Shown here one piece after another: positions 25,522-33,638 of a stretch of DNA of 64,000 nt. Each line of letters opens with the position of its first letter. The stretch's first letter is position 1. The notes below the pieces were generated by a model. It searched no databases. It saw only the letters and a list, made by a program, of their open reading frames with translations, and was not told the DNA's origin. The translations under genes were made by a program, and so were the position numbers. Source of the stretch: Halomarina rubra (lineage in GTDB: Archaea; Halobacteriota; Halobacteria; Halobacteriales; Haloarculaceae); the NCBI RefSeq assembly GCF_023699475.1, contig NZ_JALXFV010000011.1, positions 50,660-114,659 of the forward strand. Direction: 5' to 3'.

Positions 25522-26590
25522 CCTCCGCGTCGGGTTGCTCGGTGCCGGCAACATCGGCACCGTCCACCTCCAGTCGACCCGCGGCATCGACGGTGCCAGC
25601 GTCGTCGCCGCCGCCGACGTCGTCCCCGACAACCGCGCCCGCGCCGAGAAACAGGGCGTCCCGCGCACGTACGAGGACTACACCGACCTGCTCGCCGAGG
25701 AGGACCTCGACGCGGCCATCGTCGCGTTGCCGCCGTTCCTCCACGCCGAGGCCACCGTCGCGGCCGCAGAGGCCGGCTGTCACGTCTTCGTCGAGAAGCC
25801 GTTCGCCCGGACCGTCGAAGAGGGCCAGCGCATGCTCGACGCCGCCGAGGCGAACGACGTCTCGCTGGGCGTCGACCACACCATCCGCTACCAGCCCGAG
25901 GTCCAGACACTGAAAGAGCAGTACGACGCCGGCCGCATCGGCCACGTCCCGCTGGCCTCCATCGCGCGCATCAACAACGGGCCGTTCGCCGCCCCGCCCG
26001 CTCGTCAACCCGTCTCGGGGTGGATGCTCGACCCCGACGCGACCGGTGGCGGCGCGCTGATGGACCTGGGCGTCCACCTGTTCGACGTCCTGGAGCACTT
26101 CTTCGGCGAGTTGACCGTCGAGTACGCCCACGTCGACGCGTCGATGGACCTCCCCTACGAGGACAGCGCGCTCGTCGTCGTGAGCACCGAGGCCGGTACG
26201 CAGGCGACCGTCTCCGCCGGCTTCTTCCAGTGGGAGACGCCCCCGGAGATCACCGGCTACTTCCGGCTCGAAGGGGTCGCGGACACGCTCCGTAGCGAGG
26301 ACCACCTGCCCAAGCAGTTCATGGCTCACGCCGCCAAATCCGCACTGGAGAACGTCTCCAAGCGCGCTCGTGGGCAGGAGCCGGCGTACTTCAAGCCGAC
26401 GTACTACTACCAGGCGCACTACCGCGCGCTGAAGGACTTCCTCGACGCCGTCGCGGCGGGCGAGGAGCCACCCGTGAACGGCGCGGCCGGCCTGCGGATG
26501 GTCGAACACGTGCAGACGGCCTACGAGATGGCCGAGGGGACGCGCGCCGCCGCGAACGCCGGCGCGAACGTGGAGGTGACCGATGACTGA
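25514..26590 (+). CDS. Gfo/Idh/MocA family sugar oxidoreductase
   Basis: 358 residues. The Rossmann domain begins VGLLGAGNIGTVHL. AIVALPPFLHAE and HVFVEKPFARTVEEG, the EKP signature, lie near residue 95. The C-terminal alpha/beta domain has GGGALMDLGVHLFDVLEHF. The family oxidises or reduces sugar hydroxyls with NAD(P). It is the first gene of a tight three-gene operon with a DUF362 protein and an extended SDR. GTG 25502 and 25505 are alternative starts. Confidence 0.9.
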   Translation: MSDLRVGLLGAGNIGTVHLQSTRGIDGASVVAAADVVPDNRARAEKQGVPRTYEDYTDLLAEEDLDAAIVALPPFLHAEATVAAAEAGCHVFVEKPFARTVEEGQRMLDAAEANDVSLGVDHTIRYQPEVQTLKEQYDAGRIGHVPLASIARINNGPFAAPPARQPVSGWMLDPDATGGGALMDLGVHLFDVLEHFFGELTVEYAHVDASMDLPYEDSALVVVSTEAGTQATVSAGFFQWETPPEITGYFRLEGVADTLRSEDHLPKQFMAHAAKSALENVSKRARGQEPAYFKPTYYYQAHYRALKDFLDAVAAGEEPPVNGAAGLRMVEHVQTAYEMAEGTRAAANAGANVEVTDD

Positions 26591-27449
26591 GTCGCCACGT
26601 GTCGTCGGCCGCCGCACCGACGTCTCCGGACCCGGACTCGCGGGCGCGGTGACGGACCTCGTCGCCGACTGCGCCCCAGAGATGGACGACGTGCTGGTCG
26701 TCCCGGACTGTCACTACGCCTTCCACCCCTCGACGGGGATGGTCACGAACCCCGACGTCGTCGAGGCGCTGGTCGAAGCGCTCGCGTCGACGACCGACGT
26801 GACGCTCGCGCTGCCCGACTCGCAGTGGGTCGAGGACGCCCCCTCGATGCTGGGCTACGACGCGCTCGCCGACCGGACTGGCGTCGAGACGCTCGCGCTG
26901 GGCGAGGCCGACACCGTCGAGCGGACCGTCCGCATCGACGACGAACGCCACACCGTCACCGTTCCGAAACCGCTCGACGAGCAGGCCGTCGTCGCCGTCC
27001 CGACGCTCCGGGCGGACCCCGACCTCGCCGCCGCGATGGTCACCGTCGCCGAGGCGGCCACCGGGTCGCGCGAGCGCTCGGACGTCGTCGCCGCGAGCGC
27101 GGTCGTCGACCCCGAGTTCGTCCTGCTCGACGGGACGTACACCTTCACCGGCGCACCGCACAAGGGGCGGTTCCTCGTCGCGGGCACGGACGCGCCCGCG
27201 GTCGACCGCGCCGTCGCGCCCGTCGCGGGCCTGAAACCGAAGGCCGTGGACTACCTCCGGCCGTTCGGCGTCGGTCGGGAGGCCATCGAGGGCCTCCACG
27301 CGGAGGACCTCGCCGCCGAACTCCCCCACGAGCAGACCGACCCGAACGGCGGGGAACAACCCGCGGTGATGGGTGCGGGCTACCGTCTCTACGCGAAGAT
27401 GACCGGCGACCTCGTCCCGCCGCAGTTCTCGGGAGGGAGCGATGACTGA
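26583..27449 (+). CDS. DUF362 domain protein
   Basis: 288 residues. DDVLVVPDCHYAFHPSTGMVTNPDVVEALVEAL near the N-terminus and DPEFVLLDGTYTFTGAPHKG near residue 180 match the DUF362 domain, often annotated as an iron-sulfur-associated protein, but no ferredoxin-type Cys cluster is present. It overlaps both neighbours by 8 nt through ATGACTGA sequences, so the three genes are translationally coupled. Its role in glycan metabolism is unknown. Confidence 0.78.
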   Translation: MTESPRVVGRRTDVSGPGLAGAVTDLVADCAPEMDDVLVVPDCHYAFHPSTGMVTNPDVVEALVEALASTTDVTLALPDSQWVEDAPSMLGYDALADRTGVETLALGEADTVERTVRIDDERHTVTVPKPLDEQAVVAVPTLRADPDLAAAMVTVAEAATGSRERSDVVAASAVVDPEFVLLDGTYTFTGAPHKGRFLVAGTDAPAVDRAVAPVAGLKPKAVDYLRPFGVGREAIEGLHAEDLAAELPHEQTDPNGGEQPAVMGAGYRLYAKMTGDLVPPQFSGGSDD

Positions 27450-28413
27450 CCGAACGCTGGTCACCGGTGCGACCGGGTTCCTCGGCAGTCACCTCGTCGA
27501 ACGACTCGTCGACGACGGCTGGGACGTCACCGCCACGCGCCGCGAGAGCAGCGACACGAGCGCGCTCGACGGCGTCGACGTGGAGTGGGTCGAGGCCGAC
27601 GTCCTCGACGCCGACGCCATCGGCGAGGCCGTCGCCGGCCACGAGACGGTGTTCCACCTCGCCGGCATCGGGTTGCAGGCCGCCGACGCACCCGTCGTCG
27701 AACGGGTCAACCGCGACGGGACCGAGAACGTCCTCGCGGCGGCCCACGAGGCCGGCGTCGAGCGCGTCCTGTTCACCTCGACGGCGGGCACGCGACGTCG
27801 GGCCGACGGCATCGCCACCGAGGCCGACGTCGCCGCGCCCATCGGCGCGTACCAGCGCGGGAAGGCCGCCGCCGAGGACTGCTGTGACGAGTACGGCGAG
27901 CGCGGCCTCGACGTGGTCACGGTCCACCCGACGTCCATCTTCGGCCCGCGCGACGAGGAGTTCACCGGCCGCCTGCTGTCGATGGCGTCGGACCCGAAGA
28001 TGGCGGTCCACCCGCCCGGTGGCGCGAGTTTCGTCGGCGTCGACGACGTGGTCGAGGGCACCGTCGCCGCGATGGAGCGCGGGGAGTCCGGCGAGCACTA
28101 CCTGCTGGCCGGCGAGAACCTGCGCTACGACGAGGCGCTCGACGTCATCGCCGAGGAGATCGACGGCCACGCGCCGCTCGCGCAGGTGCCGCCACAGGCG
28201 ATTCGTGCCGCCGGGCCGGTCGTCGGTGTCGTCAATCGGGTGCTCGGAACGCGGATGTTCCCGTTCGACGGCGAGATGGCGCGGCTATCGACTCAGGAGC
28301 TGTTCTACAGTCCGCGAAAAGCACAGCGCGACCTCGACTACGACTACGCCCCGCTCGCCGAGCTGGTGCCCGAGGCGTGGGCCTGGTTCGAGCGTCGGTC
28401 GGCCGCCGAGTAA
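27442..28413 (+). CDS. NAD-dependent epimerase/dehydratase (extended SDR)
   Basis: 323 residues. TGATGFLGSHLVERL is the glycine-rich NAD-binding motif. VFHLAGIGLQ, FTSTAG and YQRGKAAAE (the catalytic Tyr-x-x-x-Lys) follow in order. VHPTSIFGPRDEEFTGRLL is typical of extended SDRs acting on nucleotide sugars or dihydroflavonol-like substrates. It is the last gene of the three-gene operon. A CCCGC-AGA-GCGGG hairpin lies directly after the stop. Confidence 0.88.
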   Translation: MTDRTLVTGATGFLGSHLVERLVDDGWDVTATRRESSDTSALDGVDVEWVEADVLDADAIGEAVAGHETVFHLAGIGLQAADAPVVERVNRDGTENVLAAAHEAGVERVLFTSTAGTRRRADGIATEADVAAPIGAYQRGKAAAEDCCDEYGERGLDVVTVHPTSIFGPRDEEFTGRLLSMASDPKMAVHPPGGASFVGVDDVVEGTVAAMERGESGEHYLLAGENLRYDEALDVIAEEIDGHAPLAQVPPQAIRAAGPVVGVVNRVLGTRMFPFDGEMARLSTQELFYSPRKAQRDLDYDYAPLAELVPEAWAWFERRSAAE

Positions 28414-28426
28414 CCCGCAGAGCGGG
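28414..28426 (+). terminator. Short hairpin after the oxidoreductase operon
   Basis: CCCGC-AGA-GCGGG follows the TAA stop directly. There is no T-run, so it may be an RNA-stability or processing element and not a true terminator. Confidence 0.35.
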
Positions 28427-28702
28427 CCGTCGGCTCTCGGGTCGTGGGTCCGTGGATGAATGGGCTTCCCGGGCTCGCAGAGCACGAAGTTTTAGTTGGC
28501 ACACGAACTGGCACGCGAACCGGGGAAGCTACCAGCTACTTTCGTCTTGCGGATATTAAGTCTTCGCCCGTCCGACGGGAGCGACGGCACGCCTCGCGGT
28601 GGTTCCCGGACGATTCGACGGGTCGTCGGCTCGGGTAGCTGAACGCCTCGGCGGACCAGCCGTTTCGGACGGCGAACGGCGCTCGCCGGTGAACGTCGTC
28701 GC

Positions 28703-29239
28703 TCAGTCGTCGGTGTGCAACTCGACGTCGTCGGTGGCGGTCCGTTCGTTGAGTTCGGCCCAGACGGTGAGGAACTCGCTGAACAGCGTCTCGGGGAGCC
28801 GCAACTGGAGGTCGACGACCTGTTCGTCCGAGTCCTCGGCCGGCTCGACGACGGTGAACGTCGGGAGCGGCTGGTCGTCGTCGCGGGCGGTCGTCCGGAC
28901 GGTGAGGCCGTTCTCGTCGAACGAGACGTCGACGTTCGAGACGGCCGTCGTGTACTCCTTCCCGCCCGACACCGAGCGGGTGTCGATGCGGGTTCGCTCG
29001 TCGAGCAACCCGGCGTCCATCAGCTTGTTGAGCCGACGGTAGATGGTCGCCTCCGACACCTCACAGAGGGTCGCGAGTTCGCCGACGCTTCGGGCGTCGG
29101 CCGAACAGGCCGCGAGTATCGTCCGGGAGACCTCGTCACCGAGGTGGTCGAGTGCGTCGGCCGCGTCGCTGGCGTCGTCGCCCGTCTCGTCGGTCACCGT
29201 TCTCCCCATCGAAACCACGTCGGAGCGCTCGCTGGACAT
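28703..29239 (-). CDS. ArsR-like winged-helix transcription regulator
   Basis: 178 residues. Residues about 30-100 form a winged helix-turn-helix with LGDEVSRTILAACSADARSVGELATLCEVSEATIYRRLNKLMDAGLL, a common haloarchaeal ArsR-type domain. The C-terminal half is acidic and of unknown fold. A near-palindrome GGGTATGTACCC lies at 29267-29278, between a GTACAATACT promoter-like element (29281-29290) and the start, and could be its own operator. Confidence 0.83.
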   Translation of the reverse strand: MSSERSDVVSMGRTVTDETGDDASDAADALDHLGDEVSRTILAACSADARSVGELATLCEVSEATIYRRLNKLMDAGLLDERTRIDTRSVSGGKEYTTAVSNVDVSFDENGLTVRTTARDDDQPLPTFTVVEPAEDSDEQVVDLQLRLPETLFSEFLTVWAELNERTATDDVELHTDD

Positions 29240-29564
29240 GTGCCTGTCAACTCATGCACCTCCGGCGGGTATGTACCCGTAGTATTGTACGACTGTCATG
29301 TGTGCCAACTGGTCGGTGTAGGCGCTCGCTGAAACCCACTGGCTCAATCGATGCGAACGGCCATAAATGGCCGGGATGGGGCGTATCAGTAGGTAGAGGG
29401 CGACTACCACCCCCGGAACGGGTGTTCTGCTCGCGACGAGTCGGCTCGATCGCCTCGCACGGACTGCGAAACGGAACCGACGTCGTCGGTCGCGACTATA
29501 CGTGCTGTTCGAAGATAACTTTCGGAAAGGGAGACATAGTCGAAGCGACCCGCGTCGTCGCCGT
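29240..29564 (-). promoter_or_regulatory. Intergenic region (about 325 nt) with palindrome GGGTATGTACCC
   Basis: Holds the promoter of the regulator gene (GTACAATACT on the minus strand, 29281-29290) and the near-palindrome GGGTA-TG-TACCC (29267-29278). The remaining 230 nt up to the glmS stop have a GGCC-ATAAAT-GGCC inverted repeat near 29362 but no gene that I can support. Confidence 0.45.
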
Positions 29565-31382
29565 CTACTCGACGGTGACGGACTTCGCGAGGTTGCGTGG
29601 CTTGTCGATGGGTCGGCCGAGCTGGTCGGCGGCGTGGTACGACACCAACTGGAGCTGGACGTTCGCGAGGACGCCAGCGACCTCCGGGTGGGTCTCGGGA
29701 ACCGGGAGGAGGTAGTCGGCGAACTCGACCTTGTCCGCGAGGTTCGCCGGCGCGACGACCACGACGGGCGCACCGCGCGCCTGAACCTCCTTGAGGTTGC
29801 TGATGGTCTTCAGGTCGTCCTCGCCGGTGATGACGCCGAAGACGGGCGTGTTGTCGGTGACGAGCGCGAGCGGCCCGTGTTTCAGTTCGGAGGCGGCGAA
29901 CCCTTCTGCGTGTTCGTAGCTGATCTCCTTGAACTTCAGCGCCCCCTCCAGCGCGACGGCGTGGGCAGGGCCCCGTCCGAGGAAGAAGTAGGCGTCACAG
30001 CCGTACAGCGCCTCGGCGACGTCGGCGGCGGTCGACTCGTCGAGCACCTGCTGGACGTCGCCGGGGAGGTCCGACAGCCCCGACAGCAGCGAACGCATCT
30101 CGGCGCGCTGGACGCCCGTCGAGTCCTCGGCGATGCGTTCGCCGAGCAGCGTGAGCGCGACGACCTGCGAGGAGAACGTCTTCGTCGCGGCGACCCCGAT
30201 CTCGGGACCGGCGCGGATGAACAGCGACTCGTCGCACTCGCGGGTGACCGACGACCCGACGACGTTCGTCACCGCGAGCGTCCGCGCACCGGCGTCACGA
30301 GCGCGCCGGATGGCGTTCATCGTGTCGGCGGTCTCGCCCGACTGGGTGACGGCGACGACGAGCGTCGAGTCGTCGATGGGGGCCGGGCAGTCGGCGTACT
30401 CGCCGGCCATGTAGGTGTTGGCGGTCAGGCCCCGTGCGGTGAGCTGTGCGGCCGCGTACATCGCGGCGTGGTGGGAGGTACCCATCGAGACGAACTGGAC
30501 GCGCTCGATGTCGGCGAACGCGCCGCGGTCGAACTCCTCGAGCGTGACGCGTCCGGCCATCTCCTCGACGCGACCGTGGAGCGTCTGCCGGAGCGACTCG
30601 GGTTGCTCGTGGATCTCCTTGAGCATGAAGTGCGGGTAGCCCGACTTCCCGGCTGCTTCTGGCTCCCAGTCGACGGTGTCGACCTCGCGCAGGAGCGGCG
30701 CGCCCGCGAGGTCGGTGATGTCGTAGCCGTCGGGACGAACCGCGACGACGTCGCCGTCTTCGAGGTAGACGACGCGGTCGGTGAACTCCCGGAAGGCGGG
30801 GACGTCGCTCGCGAGGAAGAACCGGCCGTCGGCCTCCCCGAGGACGAGCGGCGAGCCCTGCCGGGCGGCGTACACCACGTCCTCGCCGTCGACCATGCAG
30901 GCGATGGCGTAGCTCCCCGAGAGCTTCGAGACGGCCGTACGGAACGCCGACTCCATCGACGCGCCCGCGGTCAGTTCCTCCTCGATGAGGTGGGGGACGA
31001 CCTCGGTGTCGGTCTCGCTCTCGAAGCGGTGACCGCGCTCTTCGAGGTTCTGGCGAAGCGTCTCGTAGTTGTCGATGATGCCGTTGTGGACGACGGCGAC
31101 GTTGCCCGTGCAGTCTTGGTGTGGGTGGGCGTTCTCGTCGGTGGGCGGACCGTGGGTCGACCAGCGCGTGTGGCCGATGCCGATAGAGCCCGTCGGTCGG
31201 TCGGTGCCGAGCGCCTCACGGAGGCGAGCGAGCCGCCCCTCGCGTTTGACGACGCTCAGTCCCCGCCCGTTCTGGACGGCGATGCCCGCCGAGTCGTAGC
31301 CGCGGTACTCGAGGTTGCCGAGTCCGGTCAACAGCCCGCCGACGGCGTCGTCGCCGCCGACACAGGCGGTGATTCCGCACAT
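29565..31382 (-). CDS. glmS: Glutamine--fructose-6-phosphate aminotransferase (isomerising)
   Basis: 605 residues, the usual length. Met-Cys2-Gly starts the glutamine amidotransferase class II domain (about 1-225), with the catalytic Cys exposed after Met removal. Two SIS sugar-isomerase domains follow (about 285-420 and 455-590), with VTQSGETADT and FFLGRGPAHAVALEGALKFKE. The C-terminal DKPRNLAKSVTVE is the conserved active-site loop. It makes glucosamine-6-phosphate, the entry to amino sugars needed by the surrounding glycan genes. It is preceded by a 21-codon leader ORF whose TGA overlaps its ATG. No glmS ribozyme is seen, as expected in archaea. Confidence 0.95.
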   Translation of the reverse strand: MCGITACVGGDDAVGGLLTGLGNLEYRGYDSAGIAVQNGRGLSVVKREGRLARLREALGTDRPTGSIGIGHTRWSTHGPPTDENAHPHQDCTGNVAVVHNGIIDNYETLRQNLEERGHRFESETDTEVVPHLIEEELTAGASMESAFRTAVSKLSGSYAIACMVDGEDVVYAARQGSPLVLGEADGRFFLASDVPAFREFTDRVVYLEDGDVVAVRPDGYDITDLAGAPLLREVDTVDWEPEAAGKSGYPHFMLKEIHEQPESLRQTLHGRVEEMAGRVTLEEFDRGAFADIERVQFVSMGTSHHAAMYAAAQLTARGLTANTYMAGEYADCPAPIDDSTLVVAVTQSGETADTMNAIRRARDAGARTLAVTNVVGSSVTRECDESLFIRAGPEIGVAATKTFSSQVVALTLLGERIAEDSTGVQRAEMRSLLSGLSDLPGDVQQVLDESTAADVAEALYGCDAYFFLGRGPAHAVALEGALKFKEISYEHAEGFAASELKHGPLALVTDNTPVFGVITGEDDLKTISNLKEVQARGAPVVVVAPANLADKVEFADYLLPVPETHPEVAGVLANVQLQLVSYHAADQLGRPIDKPRNLAKSVTVE

Positions 31383-31447
31383 CAGCGGACCTCCCCCGTG
31401 TCTATCGTCGATGAGTGATGCCAGTCACTCGTGCGCCAGCTATCCAT
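31382..31447 (-). CDS. Leader mini-ORF (21 codons) overlapping the glmS start
   Basis: On the minus strand ATG at 31447 begins MDSWRTSDWHHSSTIDTG; the TGA at 31384-31382 shares one base with the glmS ATG (TGATG). The GGGGGAGGT just before the overlap is a strong ribosome binding site for glmS. CGTAACAAAG (31479-31488) lies 31 nt upstream of the leader ATG. Confidence 0.55.
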   Translation of the reverse strand: MDSWRTSDWHHSSTIDTGEVR

Positions 31448-31478
31448 TGTAATCGCGAAAGACAACGGGACAAACGGG

Positions 31479-31488
31479 CTTTGTTACG
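31479..31488 (-). promoter_or_regulatory. Promoter-like element CGTAACAAAG
   Basis: Minus-strand element ending 31 nt before the glmS leader ATG, with the same TAACAA core as other promoters in the window. Confidence 0.5.
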
Positions 31489-31575
31489 GAGGGGTTATCG
31501 GGCGGAAGGGCCGGAGAAAACAGCGGTAGCCAACCGTTACACCGCGTGGTGGTGTCTAACAGTGCGGTCGCCCGA

Positions 31576-32184
31576 TTAGGGGGACGACTCGCTGACGAAC
31601 CGGGCCCGGAGCGCCGCGAACGCGTTCGCGTCAACCAGTTCCTGATCGGCCAGTTGGCTCGCGGTGACCGCCAGCAGCGCGACGGTGCTCACGAGCGCCC
31701 ACCAGAGCGGTGCGACCGCACCGAGCGGGCCGACGCCCAGCGCGCCGAGCGGGACGAGCGCGCCGACGCCGAGCGCGAGACCGAGACTCGCGGTCGGGAC
31801 GTCGGCGGCTTCCGGTTCGTCGACGCTGAGGTACGGCGTCAGTTCGTCGGCCGCGTCACGCAGTTCGACGGTGCCGCGGTGTTTGTCGAACGCGACGATG
31901 CCAGCGTCGTCCATCTTCGGGAGGTGACACTGGTAGAGACCGATGTAGACGCGCTTGCGCTGGGACGACGAGAGCGCGGCGACGTCGATGTCGTTCTCCA
32001 GGGCCGCGATGTGTTCGGCCAACTCCCCGATGTTGGCGGTGCCCTCGTGTTGCCAGAGGTACTGCAGGATGTCGCGACGACGACGGTTCTTGAGAATCTC
32101 GAACACCGTGTCGAGCGGGAGGCGAGGCGTCTCGTCGACGATGTCGCGCTGTGCGTGCGTCTGCGCTTGTTTTGAAGTGCTCAT
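31576..32184 (-). CDS. DUF7344-type winged-helix protein with membrane helices
   Basis: 202 residues from ATG 32184 (MSTSKQAQ). The upstream in-frame extension is Arg-rich and unlikely to be translated. Residues about 20-110 form a winged helix: FEILKNRRRRDILQYLW and YIGLYQCHLPKMDDAGIV closely match the protein at 617-1165. Two hydrophobic helices follow (about 130-180). Likely a membrane-associated regulator. Confidence 0.8.
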   Translation of the reverse strand: MSTSKQAQTHAQRDIVDETPRLPLDTVFEILKNRRRRDILQYLWQHEGTANIGELAEHIAALENDIDVAALSSSQRKRVYIGLYQCHLPKMDDAGIVAFDKHRGTVELRDAADELTPYLSVDEPEAADVPTASLGLALGVGALVPLGALGVGPLGAVAPLWWALVSTVALLAVTASQLADQELVDANAFAALRARFVSESSP

Positions 32185-32576
32185 ATGTTCCACCTGTGGC
32201 TGGCCGCAGCTGGCTGCATCGACGCCGCGCGAGCGTCCGCGCCGCGTCAGACCGTTAAGCCGACCGTTTCGGGACGTTATCCGACCCGATACGGAACTGG
32301 CCACGTGCATCCCCACGATGCTGCGTCAGTGATTGCTATGTATTGCGTGACAAGCTTAATAAGTAACTGATTTATGCACCCAGTGCAATTTGGCCCGCTC
32401 ACGCTCGCAACTCGTGCGAATCCGTTCATCGATGCATGAATATAATCGCCGATGCTCGCGACGTTAACCGGCAAGAAACGAGCGACCGCGACCTTCAGCA
32501 CTGAATTTTCACCGGAAACACGACGGTCCGACGCCAGAACTGGTTCAAAGTCGAGATTATCTGCGAAAAGAGATTT
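32185..32576 (-). promoter_or_regulatory. AT-rich intergenic region (392 nt)
   Basis: Markedly more AT-rich than the genes around it, for example GCTTAATAAGTAACTGATTT near 32354. It must contain the promoter of the DUF7344 gene and the 3' end of the GalE-like transcript. No gene, tRNA or repeat is visible. Confidence 0.4.
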
Positions 32577-33497
32577 TCAGACGGCCGGCCGCCTCACCAG
32601 CCCCCCGAGTCCCTCGCGCAGCGAGACAGTCGGTTCGAACGATAGGTGGTCGCGCGCCTTCGTGATGTCGGCGCGACTCGCCTGGACGTCCCCCGCGCGC
32701 GCTCCGACGTGGACGATGTCCGACCGCGACCCCGACAGGTCGCGGATCAGCTCCGCGAGGTCGAGGATACTCACGCTGCGCCCGGTGCCGACGTTGTACG
32801 CCTCCCCGACGCGGTCGGTCGTCGCCGCCAGCAGGTTCGCCTGCACGACGTCCTCGACGTGGACGAAGTCTCGGACCTGCGAGCCGTCGCCCTCGACGGT
32901 GATGTCCTGGCCCGCACACGCCTGTTCGAGGAACGTCGTGATGACGCCGCTGTACTCCCCGCCGGCCTGTCGCGGGCCGTAGACGTTGAAGTAGCGCAGT
33001 GCCACCGTCTCCAGGCCGTAGAGGTCGTGGTACAGTCGCGCGTAGTGGTCGCCCGTGAGCTTCTCGACGCCGTAGGGTGAGACGGGCGTCGTCGGTTCGG
33101 CCTCCGTGACGGGAATCGTCGTCGGGTCGCCGTAGATAGCCGTCGAGGAGGCGACGACCACGCGGGCGTCCTCCTCGCGGGCGCGCTCGAACAGACCGAG
33201 CGTCCCGGCGGTGTTGACGCGGTGGCTCCCGACGGGGTCGTCGACCGACCGGGTGACGCTCGCGTTCGCCGCCTCGTGGAAGACGACGTCGACGCCGTCC
33301 ATCGCCTCGTCGAGCGCCCGTGGGTCACAGAGGTCGCCGCGAATCAGCGTCGCCGTCGACGGGAGGTTCCCACGCCGCCCCGTCGAGAGGTCGTCCAGTA
33401 CCCGCACGTCGTTCGTCTCGGCGAGCGCGTCGACGAGGTGGCTCCCGATGAACCCCGCCCCACCCGTGACGAGCACCCGCTTGCCAGCGATGTCCAT
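32577..33497 (-). CDS. NAD-dependent UDP-sugar epimerase (GalE-like)
   Basis: 306 residues. VLVTGGAGFIGSHLVDAL is the NAD-binding motif, and VVASSTAIYGDP and YGVEKLTGDHYARLYHDLYGL carry the catalytic Ser, Tyr-x-x-x-Lys. RYFNVYGPRQ and VEGDGSQVRDFVHVEDV are typical of UDP-glucose/UDP-glucuronate 4-epimerases. It likely interconverts C4 epimers of UDP-sugars for surface glycans. TATAACGAAA ends 25 nt before the ATG, so the mRNA is probably leaderless. Confidence 0.9.
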   Translation of the reverse strand: MDIAGKRVLVTGGAGFIGSHLVDALAETNDVRVLDDLSTGRRGNLPSTATLIRGDLCDPRALDEAMDGVDVVFHEAANASVTRSVDDPVGSHRVNTAGTLGLFERAREEDARVVVASSTAIYGDPTTIPVTEAEPTTPVSPYGVEKLTGDHYARLYHDLYGLETVALRYFNVYGPRQAGGEYSGVITTFLEQACAGQDITVEGDGSQVRDFVHVEDVVQANLLAATTDRVGEAYNVGTGRSVSILDLAELIRDLSGSRSDIVHVGARAGDVQASRADITKARDHLSFEPTVSLREGLGGLVRRPAV

Positions 33498-33521
33498 AAC
33501 GCTCGCTAGCCTATCGGGCAG

Positions 33522-33531
33522 TTTCGTTATA
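33522..33531 (-). promoter_or_regulatory. Promoter-like element TATAACGAAA
   Basis: Minus-strand element 25 nt upstream of the GalE-like start. A divergent element, TATTACGATA, lies at 33604-33613. Confidence 0.55.
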
Positions 33532-33603
33532 GAGTTGCTATCGTCTCTACTGTGAGAAACTCACACGCACCGTGGGTCCGGCCGCGGGACGCGATTAGCC
33601 CGA

Positions 33604-33613
33604 CTATTACGAT
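33604..33613 (+). promoter_or_regulatory. Promoter-like element TATTACGATA
   Basis: Ends 25 nt before ATG 33639 of the FG-GAP gene, supporting that start over upstream in-frame codons. Confidence 0.55.
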
Positions 33614-33638
33614 ACCGTCAGGTCGCTTCGGAGTCCTC

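Noticed and set aside
29565..31447. A glmS ribozyme upstream of glmS
   Set aside because: There is no long leader; the 31479 promoter element and the leader ORF fill the space, and the ribozyme is known from bacteria.
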